Below the pieces are notes generated by a model. The model was given only the letters and a program-made list of their open reading frames with translations, had not been told where the DNA came from and searched no databases. Made by a program: the position numbers and the translations under genes. DNA of 13,153 nt from B8-G4 sp033720735 (GTDB taxonomy: Bacteria; Bacteroidota; Bacteroidia; Chitinophagales; Saprospiraceae). The stretch spans positions 1 to 13,153 of the forward strand of contig JAWWBX010000097.1 of the NCBI GenBank assembly GCA_033720735.1, read 5' to 3'. Positions 1 through 6,667 of this stretch are shown piece by piece. Position 1 is the first letter of the stretch; every line of letters begins with the position of its first letter.

Positions 1-1
1 C

Positions 2-184
2 GGCAGCGTGGTAGGCCTGGTGACCATGGAAGACCTGTTTGAGACCATCCTGGGCTCAGAAATCGTGGACGAGTCCGATGCAGTGACCGACCTGCAGTTT
101 TATGCCCGCAAGCAGTGGGAGGCACGCGCACGTGCAATGGGGCTGCTCCCGCCAGCGGATGAGCAGGAGGAGGATGGGGAGTAG
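2..184 (+). CDS. CNNM/CBS-domain hemolysin family protein, C-terminal fragment
   Basis: Only the last 60 residues are inside the window; the 5' part lies to the left. The visible end reads GLVTMEDLFETILGSEIVDE followed by a D-rich linker, the pattern at the end of the second CBS domain in DUF21/CNNM (CorB/CorC-like, 'hemolysin') membrane proteins, where the xxGLVTxEDxxExIxGxEIxDE stretch is highly conserved. The following DLQxxARKQWExRAxxMGL tail is, from general knowledge, typical of the Bacteroidota branch of this family. Family members are inner-membrane proteins linked to divalent-cation (magnesium/cobalt) efflux; the membrane domain cannot be checked here. The protein ends in a short acidic tail (EQEEDGE). 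It converges on the esterase gene, with 38 bases between the stops. Family call is secure, substrate unknown. Confidence 0.85.
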   Translation, partial: GSVVGLVTMEDLFETILGSEIVDESDAVTDLQFYARKQWEARARAMGLLPPADEQEEDGE

Positions 185-202
185 TTAACGTTTTTCCGTT
201 AA
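185..202. terminator. Small hairpin between convergent genes, possible terminator
   Basis: TTAACG and CGTTAA form a perfect 6-bp stem around a TTTTTC loop, directly after the stop of the CNNM gene and 20 bases before the stop of the convergent esterase gene. The stem is short and AT-rich and lacks a clean U tract after it (TCTGTTAGTCCG follows on the plus strand), so it would be a weak intrinsic terminator at best. Position is the main argument. Confidence 0.3.
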
Positions 203-222
203 TCTGTTAGTCCGTTTTTCGT

Positions 223-1374
223 TTAACGATCTCCGAATAACCAGAGGCAGGCTTTGGGAAATTCGCGTGCCCAATACCACTCACGGTGTTCACCATCGGG
301 GTGGACGATCAACGTGAGATGGGCGGGATCATGCCCGGCCGCCAGGAGGGCCTCCTGTACATTGCGGGCTTCGTTAACGTAATGTTCGCCTTCCAGCTCA
401 CCGACGATGGTGTAGATCTTCTGCCCGGATTTGGGAGTCGTGTTTGCCGCCTGCTCCCTGGCCTGGTCCGAGAACCAATACGCGGGAGAAAAGGATCCCA
501 CCAGTCCAAAGACCTCTGGATAGCGCAGCGCGGCGTACAGGGAGATCAGCCCGCCCATCGAACTGCCCATGATGCCGGTATGCGCGCGATCTGGCAGCGT
601 CCGGTGCGTGCTGTCGATATAGGGCTTGAGTGTCTCGACCAGGAAGTCCACGTAAGCCGCACCTTCGCCGCCACCGTACTCCGGATGGACCCATGGTGAG
701 TATTCGTCGACCCGTCGTTGTTGACCGTTGTCCACCGCCACCACGATACACCCGGGCATGCCCAGCCGGTGCAGGCTATCGAGGGTTTCGTCGACCCGCC
801 ATTCGCCGGCATAGCTGGTCGACGCGTCAAACACATTCTGGCCATCGTGCATGTAGAGGACGGGATACGAACGCGTCGAGGTCTCATAGCCGGGTGGCAG
901 GTAGATCCAGACCCGGCGCTCCCGGTCGAGCTGCGGCATCCTGAATGAATGATGCAGTATCCAAACATTGGCAGACGCGGTACTTGCTCGTTGCAGTTGA
1001 CGGCCATCAGACCAACCTGCCACCATGATCTCGATCCTGAGTGGCCTGCCTTCATATGCAAAGGTCCGGTTGGGCAGGTGCCCGCCGTCCGCGGTGGTTT
1101 CTCCGAGGTCCCACGTGCCACGGGTGATCTTGTATTCGTGTCTTCCCTGCTCCGGATGGATTGTGAGCGTGTAGGTGTCATGGATCTTTTCGAATCGATA
1201 GTTCTCGGCGCCCGGATCCCAGCCCTGCATACTGCCGGCCAGGTAGAGCTGCGCCCCCGTAGGGGTGTTGTCGGGGACCGCGGTGATCACAATCGTCACC
1301 TGACCTGCCGCCGTCAGACTCAGCAACAGCGCGATCGCCACGTACCAGACCGTTTGCAGAACACCCTGCTTCAT
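223..1374 (-). CDS. Secreted alpha/beta-hydrolase esterase (esterase D/IroE-like) with N-terminal starch-binding-like domain
   Basis: 383 residues. Residues 1-24 are a signal peptide (basic MKQG, hydrophobic core, TAAG-Q). Residues about 26-118 look like a CBM20/CBM48-type beta-sandwich (LYLAGSMQGWDPG, then HEYKITRGTWDLGE), the module that binds starch- or glycogen-like glucans. Residues about 145-383 are a PF00756-type esterase: RVWIYLPPGYE, YPVLYMHDGQNVFD, the nucleophile elbow GSSMG with Ser272, and HPDGEH with the likely catalytic His363; the acid is probably Glu326 or Glu328 in VGELEGE. It should act outside the cytoplasm on ester bonds of a carbohydrate- or siderophore-like substrate; the true substrate cannot be read. 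The start at 1374 is supported by the signal peptide. It diverges from the gene at 1414. Alternative in the same fold: acyltransferase or carbohydrate esterase. Confidence 0.88.
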   Translation of the reverse strand: MKQGVLQTVWYVAIALLLSLTAAGQVTIVITAVPDNTPTGAQLYLAGSMQGWDPGAENYRFEKIHDTYTLTIHPEQGRHEYKITRGTWDLGETTADGGHLPNRTFAYEGRPLRIEIMVAGWSDGRQLQRASTASANVWILHHSFRMPQLDRERRVWIYLPPGYETSTRSYPVLYMHDGQNVFDASTSYAGEWRVDETLDSLHRLGMPGCIVVAVDNGQQRRVDEYSPWVHPEYGGGEGAAYVDFLVETLKPYIDSTHRTLPDRAHTGIMGSSMGGLISLYAALRYPEVFGLVGSFSPAYWFSDQAREQAANTTPKSGQKIYTIVGELEGEHYVNEARNVQEALLAAGHDPAHLTLIVHPDGEHREWYWAREFPKACLWLFGDR

Positions 1375-1413
1375 AGCCCTAAAATCATAACTTCATCGCT
1401 GAAAAGAAACTCC
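1375..1413. promoter_or_regulatory. Short divergent intergenic region
   Basis: These 39 bases separate the divergent esterase and the GTG-started small gene and must hold part of both promoters if both are transcribed from here. On the plus strand TAACTTCA (1388-1395) matches the first six positions of the Bacteroidota -7 box TAnnTTTG imperfectly (TAnnTT fits, last two do not), about 18 bases before the GTG. I see no clear -33 TTG and no Shine-Dalgarno sequence. Confidence 0.25.
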
Positions 1414-1770
1414 GTGATCGATTTAAACAACAAGCACTTTCGGGCAACGGCCAATAGCGGAGCCGGAGAAGTGGACACGCGGACACGGTTCACCTATTAT
1501 CAGGATGGTGAGGTCGTGTGGGGTACCTACGCCGGAGGAAGCATCCGGTTTGGCACCCTGACCGGTGTTATGGAGGACTCGGGTCAGCTGCGCTTTGCCT
1601 ACCAGCATGTGAACGACAACTTGCGGATCATGACAGGATTTTGTCGTTCAACACCAGAGATCCTCGCCGACGGACGCATCCGGATGCACGAGACCTGGGA
1701 GTGGACCTCCGGGGGCGAAGATGCCGGCCAATCGGTGATCGAGGAGATCCCACAGAACACAACCTCCTGA
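1414..1770 (+). CDS. Small protein of the family usually labelled 'N-acetylglutamate synthase' (function doubtful)
   Basis: 118 residues from a GTG start: MIDLNNKHFRATAN..., then FTYYQDGEVVWGTYAGGSIRFGTLTG (abridged here), a Y-x-HVND segment (63-68), TGFCRSTPE (74-82) and a conserved end RMHETWEWTSG...GQSVIEE. This is the pattern of a small single-domain family common in Bacteroidota and Firmicutes whose members are often called N-acetylglutamate synthase. It has no GNAT acetyl-CoA-binding motif and no amino-acid-kinase domain, so I do not believe the enzymatic label. The reading frame is open upstream to 949, but that part runs antisense through the esterase; the family's usual LNNKxF start places the true start at GTG 1414. 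No signal peptide: cytoplasmic. It ends 3 bases before the FRG gene, so co-translation is likely. Confidence 0.8.
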   Translation: MIDLNNKHFRATANSGAGEVDTRTRFTYYQDGEVVWGTYAGGSIRFGTLTGVMEDSGQLRFAYQHVNDNLRIMTGFCRSTPEILADGRIRMHETWEWTSGGEDAGQSVIEEIPQNTTS

Positions 1771-1773
1771 GCC

Positions 1774-2595
1774 ATGGCCCTGCACAATCTCAGCGATCCG
1801 CTCTATCCGAAAAACTGGGATGACCTGCAGTCGTTGCTCTTCAGGGATACCTATAACGCACAACTCAACCGCATCCGGTCACCCTACATCTATCGCGGCT
1901 TATCCCGGATCGATTACGAACTCAAGACCTCCCTGGTACGATTGGGCGGTCCGTATGCGGAGCTGGAGTTTCACCTCTTGCGCAACTTCAAGAAATATTC
2001 ATTTCAGGCCAACGTCACGCAAAACTCGGACTGGGAATGGCTGGGGCTGGCCCAGCATCACGGCTTGCCTACCCGTTTGCTCGACTGGACCTATTCGCCA
2101 TTGATCGCACTGCATTTTGCGACTGCCAGCATTCAGTCCTATCAGTACGACGGTGTCATCTGGGCTCTGAAATACGAGGAAGTCAACAATTATCTGCCTG
2201 AACGGCTCAAGCGCAAGCTGCACCAGATCGGTTCGAATAGTTTTACTACGGGCATGTTGGGTGAGGTGTACCGCAACCTCGCTGATCTTTCCGCTGCCGA
2301 AGAGGACTTTGTCATCGCGCTCGAGCCACCGTCGCTGGATGCGCGCATCGTTAACCAATACGCCATTTTCACGTTGATGTCGGACGCCCGGTCGCTGCTC
2401 AATGAATGGCTCGAGGACAAGCCGGACCTGTACTTCCGGATCTGCATCCCGGCGGCCATGAAATGGGAGGTGCGTGACCGGCTAGACCAGCTCAACATCA
2501 ATGAACGGGTCATCTTCCCGGGTTTGGAAGGGCTCAGCAAATGGCTCAAGCGACACTATTCACCAAAAGACCCTGGCGATCTTTCCGAACCTTAA
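1774..2595 (+). CDS. FRG-domain protein
   Basis: 273 residues, no signal peptide or membrane segment. The FRG domain is recognisable by its eponymous turn at 39-42 (IYRG), the core AQHHGLPTRLLDW at 93-105 followed by SPLIALHFA, and the late RIVNQYAIFT segment (191-200), which in this family carries a conserved Arg and Gln. The C-terminal part (about 242-263, INERVIFPGLEGLSKWLKR) is also typical. FRG domains occur widely in bacteria and in phage- or mobile-element-associated genes; to my knowledge the biochemical activity is not established, so none is claimed here. The length is normal and the conserved residues are intact, so it is not a decayed copy. ATG 1774 lies 3 bases after the stop of the preceding small gene with no Shine-Dalgarno sequence, suggesting translational coupling. 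Confidence 0.88.
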   Translation: MALHNLSDPLYPKNWDDLQSLLFRDTYNAQLNRIRSPYIYRGLSRIDYELKTSLVRLGGPYAELEFHLLRNFKKYSFQANVTQNSDWEWLGLAQHHGLPTRLLDWTYSPLIALHFATASIQSYQYDGVIWALKYEEVNNYLPERLKRKLHQIGSNSFTTGMLGEVYRNLADLSAAEEDFVIALEPPSLDARIVNQYAIFTLMSDARSLLNEWLEDKPDLYFRICIPAAMKWEVRDRLDQLNINERVIFPGLEGLSKWLKRHYSPKDPGDLSEP

Positions 2596-2681
2596 CCCGT
2601 TAAATTCAAGTTAAAGCACCCTTCCCGGGCGTACCGCGTCTGTGGAAATGGTGTCAAGACCAATAGAACCAAATCACGTCT
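2596..2681 (+). other. Intergenic region before the barrel gene
   Basis: 86 bases between the FRG gene and the barrel protein gene. A TTAAC-CC-GTTAA palindrome (2592-2603) overlaps the FRG stop codon, and CCCGGG lies at about 2626-2631; neither makes a convincing terminator. I found no good TAnnTTTG box here, so the promoter of the next gene, if it has its own, is not identified. Confidence 0.3.
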
Positions 2682-3278
2682 ATGAACCGGCACGTTTCAA
2701 TCCTTCTCTGTATCGCAGCATTGCTGAGCATTGCCTGTGAAGCTGATGCGCAACGTAACTCCCGTTCCTCGGCCCCGTCATTTACCGACAAACTGTGGTA
2801 TGGCGGCAGCTTTGATATCGGCCTGTCCGGGAGCCAGTTTGACCTGGGCCTGGCACCCATGGCCGGCTACAAGCTGGTGGGAGAGCTGTCTGCAGGCGTG
2901 CGCATTCCGTTTGAATACACCTACATCAAACTGACCGGATTCGGCGGCACCAGCGCGAAATTCAGCGGACTCGATTTCGGCGCTGGCATCTTTATGCGGC
3001 AAAAGATCGCCAACGTCGTATTCCTGCATACCGAGCTCAACCACCTGTGGGTCACCGAGCCCGTTACACAAAACGGCTTTGCCGTCCTTGATCCCGAGAA
3101 TCCGGGCAAGTTGCTCACCGAGAAGACGACCGAAGATCAGCTCAACGTCGGCCTGGGTTACACGTCGGGACGGGGTGAATGGAAGTACGAATTGTCAATC
3201 CTCTACAATGTGCTGGAGGACGATCAGTCGGAGGATATTCCCTGGATCGTGCGGGCGGGATTCAACTACCGCTTCTAG
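2682..3278 (+). CDS. Putative outer-membrane beta-barrel protein (hypothetical)
   Basis: 198 residues. Residues 1-23 form a signal peptide (MNRHVSILLCIAALLSIA then ADA-Q), cleaved probably before Gln24. The mature part is a run of alternating hydrophobic/polar strands with many Gly and aromatic residues (WYGGSFDIGLSG, FDLGLAPMAGYKL, FSGLDFGAGIFMR, DQLNVGLGYTSG, WIVRAGFNYRF). The C-terminal strand ends in Phe, the usual recognition signal for the BAM machinery, so an outer-membrane porin-like barrel of roughly eight strands is likely. Two acidic turns (about 138-152 and 179-186) would be loops or periplasmic turns. No known transported compound can be deduced. It is 29 bases upstream of the metallopeptidase lipoprotein gene and could be transcribed with it. 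Confidence 0.72.
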   Translation: MNRHVSILLCIAALLSIACEADAQRNSRSSAPSFTDKLWYGGSFDIGLSGSQFDLGLAPMAGYKLVGELSAGVRIPFEYTYIKLTGFGGTSAKFSGLDFGAGIFMRQKIANVVFLHTELNHLWVTEPVTQNGFAVLDPENPGKLLTEKTTEDQLNVGLGYTSGRGEWKYELSILYNVLEDDQSEDIPWIVRAGFNYRF

Positions 3279-3295
3279 CCGCCTTTCCCATGCAT

Positions 3296-3303
3296 TACCT
3301 TTG
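3296..3303 (+). promoter_or_regulatory. TAnnTTTG -7 box just before the metallopeptidase lipoprotein gene
   Basis: TACCTTTG is an exact match to the Bacteroidota -7 consensus TAnnTTTG. It ends 4 bases before the ATG at 3308, so transcription would begin at or within a base or two of the start codon, giving a leaderless or nearly leaderless message. No TTG is present at the expected -33 distance, which lowers confidence. An exact 6-base match right next to a start is unlikely by chance, but not excluded. Confidence 0.4.
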
Positions 3304-3307
3304 AACC

Positions 3308-4261
3308 ATGCGCTTTATCGCTTTTCTATGCTTGCTGGGTCTGTGCACGACGGGCTGTGACAAGGACCCGGTCTACAATGTGGCGCCATCGTTCGAACCG
3401 TATGTACAGCGCTTCATCGATGAAGCGGCTGCGCGGGGCATCACCATCGACTTCTCTGACACCGGCTTGTTTATCCAATTCCGGGAGGCTTTTGATTCGG
3501 AAAGCAGCGGGGTGTGCCGGTCCGATCATCACATCGAGATCGAGAAGGTCTACTGGGATGATCTGAGTGATACCCAACGCGAAGGACTGATCTTTCACGA
3601 GTTGGGGCATTGCGAACTGTCACGCGGCCATGTCAACGAGGTGCTGTCCAACGGCGAATGGAAGAGCCGCATGCGCGGGTACCCTCTGCCAGCCGACCGC
3701 TCGGCAGTGATCAACTACAACGGTGACCGGCGAGATTACTACGTCGACGAACTCTTTGATATCACGACACCGGAACCCTCCTGGACGGCCATCTCGATGA
3801 TTTACGATGATCCCAGTGCAGCGAATCCTCAAGTACTGGTGGATGAGCCGGATGAACGGGAGGCCTTCGATGAGCGGCTCAACCTGTCATCGGCCAGCAA
3901 TTTCGAGATCGAACTGGAGGTAAATGCCGGATTCAGTGAATCATGGGTTGGTCTGTACTGGGGCGGGCAGGATCTGTCATCGGCATTCTATGTCGTGTAT
4001 GACAATGCGAATAACGTGTTCATCGGCAGCGCAGCGTCATTGTGGGGGAGCATGTTTGAAATACGGGGCTACGCCGGTCTCAATGACGACTGGAACAAGC
4101 TGACCATCCGCCGCGTGGATGACAAGTATTACATCTTCATCAACGAGCAGTTCGTGTACTGGTTTGATTACAAGATCAGCCAGGGCAATGCGGTCAGGTC
4201 ACTGCAATCAGGCTTTACGCCACCCACCTTCCGCAATCTGCAGCTCCGGAAGCTGAATTAG
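3308..4261 (+). CDS. Lipoprotein with HELGH zinc-metallopeptidase motif and lectin-like C-terminal domain
   Basis: 317 residues. A short lipoprotein signal peptide ends in CTTGC; Cys17 is the predicted lipidated residue, followed by DKDP. Residues about 25-170 form a small protease-like domain whose centre, IFHELGHCELSRGH, carries the zinc motif HExxH (His97, Glu98, His101), with His108 as a possible third ligand (HExxHx6H, one residue longer than the metzincin HExxHxxGxxH). Cys70 and Cys102 could form a disulfide next to the site. Residues about 190-317 resemble a concanavalin/LamG-like beta-sandwich (FEIELEVNAGF, SWVGLYWGG, WNKLTIRRVDDKYYIFIN). The protein is thus probably anchored in the outer membrane as a surface or periplasmic peptidase; its substrate is unknown. 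Its stop codon overlaps that of the convergent haem lipoprotein gene. Activity is inferred from the motif only. Confidence 0.78.
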   Translation: MRFIAFLCLLGLCTTGCDKDPVYNVAPSFEPYVQRFIDEAAARGITIDFSDTGLFIQFREAFDSESSGVCRSDHHIEIEKVYWDDLSDTQREGLIFHELGHCELSRGHVNEVLSNGEWKSRMRGYPLPADRSAVINYNGDRRDYYVDELFDITTPEPSWTAISMIYDDPSAANPQVLVDEPDEREAFDERLNLSSASNFEIELEVNAGFSESWVGLYWGGQDLSSAFYVVYDNANNVFIGSAASLWGSMFEIRGYAGLNDDWNKLTIRRVDDKYYIFINEQFVYWFDYKISQGNAVRSLQSGFTPPTFRNLQLRKLN

Positions 4262-5337
4262 TGGATGCGGGCGATGACTTCCCGGATGGCGGCCTTCTCT
4301 TCTTCTGTAAACACGTCCGATCCCTGTGTGCGATTTTCCAGTCCGTGGGCGTGGTCTTTACTGACGGTGCAGTACCAGCAGTCGGTGGCGAGGTCGAAGA
4401 TGGCGAGTGCGACCTGATTGGTCGAGCGGTTGCTGTGATGGCATGAGCCGCAATTGCGGTCCAGTCCGGCGCGTGAGATCTCCACAAACGCCTCCGACGG
4501 ATCTGTGTTGGGTGGTACGATCCGGGTTGAATCAGCGCCAGCTTCGGGCAAATCGTCGTTGTCAAGAAACCTGAAATCGGCAAACCGCATGTGGTGGACC
4601 TTTGATTTGCCAGGTTGTTTTGCATACACCGGAATGCTGGTGGGGATCAGCACACCGTCGTAATTCCTGAACTCCTCAAACACGGACGTGCCGCGATACC
4701 ATTGAAAGTAGTCCCGGACCGAGTACTGCAGCAGTTCAATCAGCCCGGACGTACGATTGATCCAGATGAGATACTGATCGATCTCTTTCTGTGGGGCAAG
4801 TGTCTGCCATGAAGCGAGAATGACGTCATAGGTCGCGCCGTTGTATTCCCTTTCTCCAGCGTACGCCATGGTGTCCGCCTCCAGGATCCTCAGGGGGAAT
4901 TCGATAAAATACTGGATCGTGGGTACCCAGAAACGAATATGCTTGTTCTCGTTGGTCATGTGGGTGCCATCCGGCAGTAAACGGTAGGTGCGGTCGTTCA
5001 TGAAGCCCCAGATCTCACCTTGCTTTTTCCCGTCGAGAAACTCCATTTCTCCTTCAAACCGTCCAATGGCGAAGTTGCACTGCATCGACACCGGGTTTTG
5101 CCCGAATGTATTGGCGTACCAGCCCTTGAGTCCTTCAAACCTGTCAGTGAAGGTGACGGTGTATATCTGATGCTCTCTCCACACCGACAGACCGTGTTTG
5201 CGACAGGCTTCTTCCAGCAGTGCCCGGGCGTCTATCTCCGCCATCTCCTCGAGATCGGGAGGGCGCAGATCGGTCAGGCACCCGATCGTACCTGCCACCA
5301 TCAACACTGCCACCAGCCATTTGAGCCTGTACATCAT
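4258..5337 (-). CDS. Lipoprotein with C-terminal CxxCH haem-c motif
   Basis: 359 residues from the ATG at 5337 (a second ATG follows immediately). The N-terminus MMYRLKWLVAVLMVAGTIGC is a lipoprotein signal with Cys20 in the lipobox. The frame is open further upstream to 5589, but that piece is Cys/Trp/Arg-rich nonsense running through the end of the MFS gene, so 5337 is chosen. Residues about 50-260 are a beta-rich domain (YTVTFTDRFEGLKGWYAN, YDVILASWQTL, QYLIWINRTSGLIELLQYSVRD, abridged to motifs) reminiscent of LolA-like or Bacteroidota DUF lipoprotein domains. The end has CGSCHH (Cys296, Cys299, His300), a covalent haem-c motif, then AIFDL and CWYC (Cys320, Cys323), and a short helix TEEEKAAIREVI. 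It may be a small electron carrier or haem sensor at the membrane. Substrate or partner unknown; the MFS gene upstream is 82 bases away. Confidence 0.75.
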   Translation of the reverse strand: MMYRLKWLVAVLMVAGTIGCLTDLRPPDLEEMAEIDARALLEEACRKHGLSVWREHQIYTVTFTDRFEGLKGWYANTFGQNPVSMQCNFAIGRFEGEMEFLDGKKQGEIWGFMNDRTYRLLPDGTHMTNENKHIRFWVPTIQYFIEFPLRILEADTMAYAGEREYNGATYDVILASWQTLAPQKEIDQYLIWINRTSGLIELLQYSVRDYFQWYRGTSVFEEFRNYDGVLIPTSIPVYAKQPGKSKVHHMRFADFRFLDNDDLPEAGADSTRIVPPNTDPSEAFVEISRAGLDRNCGSCHHSNRSTNQVALAIFDLATDCWYCTVSKDHAHGLENRTQGSDVFTEEEKAAIREVIARIH

Positions 5338-5342
5338 CGTTT

Positions 5343-5374
5343 TAAAGTTACGGCAATGTGCATGAGCAGCACAA
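5343..5374 (-). promoter_or_regulatory. Bacteroidota-type promoter of the haem lipoprotein gene
   Basis: On the minus strand TTG (5374-5372), 21 bases, then TAACTTTA (5350-5343) fit the Bacteroidota layout TTG-N(17-23)-TAnnTTTG with one mismatch in the last base. The box ends 5 bases before the ATG at 5337, giving a predicted 5' leader of only a few bases. This also supports 5337 as the true start rather than the longer open frame. Confidence 0.42.
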
Positions 5375-5419
5375 CCGGTCGGTCCAGTGGGTGCAGGCAT
5401 TGGTCGAATCAGGTGCTGT

Positions 5420-6625
5420 TCATGTGGCCGATCTACGCCTTTTGCGATAGAGCGAAAACAATGCAGAGAGGCCAAAGAGCGGCCCCACCACCAGAACGAC
5501 ATAGATCGAGCGCGTGCCGAATGCTTCCTGCAAATGCCCCAGCAGCTGCATACTGAAGATGGTAATGGCAAAGCCAACACAGTTGACAATGGTCAAGGCC
5601 GTGCCGATGTGCTCAGAGGGAGCTGTGCCTGCCACCAGTGTGGAGAACTGCGGTGAATCAGCGATGACGACAATGCCCCAGATCAACAGAAAAGCCAGAA
5701 ATAAAATGGGTGGAAGGCCAAATGAAAACGGCACCAGCAGGCAGCACAGCCCGGATGCCAGCAGCGCCCAGAAGGCCACGGTGGCACTCCCCCGCTTCAG
5801 GGCAACATAGCCACCAGCAATGCACGATAGCCCGCCGATCCCGATCACTGCGAAAGACCAGGCCGGTATGTTGAAGGCAACGCCGGGGCGCAACTGCATG
5901 TAGGAAGCTAACAGCACCGGCACGAACGCCCAGAAACTGTAGAGCTCCCACATGTGCCCGAAGTACCCGAAGGCCGCAGATCGGAAATCACGGATGCGGA
6001 ACACCCGGAAAAACGCACCCAGGTCGGGCCGGTTTGCTTTTTTGCGAAAAGGGCCGTCGCCGACGGCGAGCAGGATCAACAATCCCCCGATCACAGCCAG
6101 GACAGAAGTGCCCCACATCACCGGCTGCCAGGCGATCTGGCCCGTAAATGTCCGCAGTCCGTGCGGCAGAGCTGTTCCAATCACCAGTGCGCCAACCAGG
6201 TATCCCAGTGCCTTGCCCAGACCGCGCTGGTGGTAGTCCGCAGCAATCTTCATCCCCACCGGATAGATCCCTGCCAGGAAGAAGCCGGTCAGGAAGCGCC
6301 AGCCAAGGATCGTGATCTCCGTGTTGGCCGGCATCAGCACGCCGCAATTGGCAAGGGCACCAGCCAGTGCGCTCCAGAAAAACACCCGGCTTGGAGAGAA
6401 CCGGTCGGCAATGGTCAACAGAGCAAACGTCAGGGTGCCAGTGATAAATCCCAATTGCACTGCAGAGGTCAGATGTGCCACATAGCGAGGGCCTACCTCC
6501 AGCGACTGAACCAGCCCGTCAACCACCGCGTTGCCCGCAAACCAGAGCGATGTACAGGCAAACTGGGCAATGACGATGACCGGCAGCACATGCCGGGGTG
6601 GCTTCCAATCGGTCATGATGTCCAT
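5420..6625 (-). CDS. Major facilitator superfamily (MFS) transporter
   Basis: 401 residues, about twelve hydrophobic segments, the normal MFS size. The first half has the loop 2-3 motif A region ADRFSPSR (73-80), followed by helices with RFLTGFFLAGIYPVG (110-124) and the Gly-rich GKALGYLVGALVIGTALPHG (137-156) in helices 4 and 5. A charged cytoplasmic loop (FRKKANRPDLGAFFRVFRIR, about 193-212) splits the two halves. The second half has DSPQFSTLVAGTAP (323-336), a short conserved loop seen in NarK/YnfM-like branches. The protein ends in a basic tail RKRRRS. Inner membrane, proton- or ion-coupled uptake or efflux; substrate cannot be told. ATG 6625 is used; a second ATG in frame at 6616 is a possible start. 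It diverges from rtcB over 42 bases. Confidence 0.9.
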   Translation of the reverse strand: MDIMTDWKPPRHVLPVIVIAQFACTSLWFAGNAVVDGLVQSLEVGPRYVAHLTSAVQLGFITGTLTFALLTIADRFSPSRVFFWSALAGALANCGVLMPANTEITILGWRFLTGFFLAGIYPVGMKIAADYHQRGLGKALGYLVGALVIGTALPHGLRTFTGQIAWQPVMWGTSVLAVIGGLLILLAVGDGPFRKKANRPDLGAFFRVFRIRDFRSAAFGYFGHMWELYSFWAFVPVLLASYMQLRPGVAFNIPAWSFAVIGIGGLSCIAGGYVALKRGSATVAFWALLASGLCCLLVPFSFGLPPILFLAFLLIWGIVVIADSPQFSTLVAGTAPSEHIGTALTIVNCVGFAITIFSMQLLGHLQEAFGTRSIYVVLVVGPLFGLSALFSLYRKRRRSAT

Positions 6626-6667
6626 TCAGGCGTTCCAGGCTGAAAGTAGGTAATTTAGAGTGTCGAC
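6626..6667. promoter_or_regulatory. Divergent MFS/rtcB intergenic region
   Basis: Within these 42 bases two imperfect -7 boxes sit back to back: TAATTTAG on the plus strand (6651-6658), 9 bases before the rtcB ATG, and TACTTTCA on the minus strand (6648-6641), 15 bases before the MFS ATG. Each deviates from TAnnTTTG in one or two bases and neither has a TTG at the right distance, so this is only a weak indication of two divergent promoters. Confidence 0.28.

Noticed and set aside
546..1181. 211-residue minus-strand frame inside the esterase gene.
   Set aside because: Same strand, other frame; Arg/Ser/Thr-rich composition typical of an out-of-frame reading in GC-rich DNA.
949..1413. Plus-strand open frame upstream of the GTG at 1414, which would give a 273-residue protein.
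   Set aside because: It runs antisense through the start of the esterase gene, has no family resemblance, and the family's usual N-terminus (LNNKxF) falls just after GTG 1414.
1774..2595. Anti-phage defence island centred on the FRG gene.
   Set aside because: No nuclease, restriction, toxin-antitoxin, integrase or phage gene flanks it; neighbours are an esterase and an outer-membrane protein.
2592..2603. TTAACCCGTTAA palindrome at the FRG stop codon as a terminator or operator.
   Set aside because: Loop of two bases and AT-rich five-base arms with no U tract; overlaps a TAA stop, so it is more likely chance.
5338..5589. Minus-strand N-terminal extension of the haem lipoprotein gene (84 extra residues).
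   Set aside because: It overlaps the end of the MFS gene, has odd Cys/Trp/Arg-rich composition, and a lipoprotein signal peptide starts at 5337 behind a promoter-like box.
5954..6643. 229-residue plus-strand open frame opposite the MFS gene.
   Set aside because: Antisense shadow of a clear transporter gene; charged, low-quality sequence with no recognised domain.
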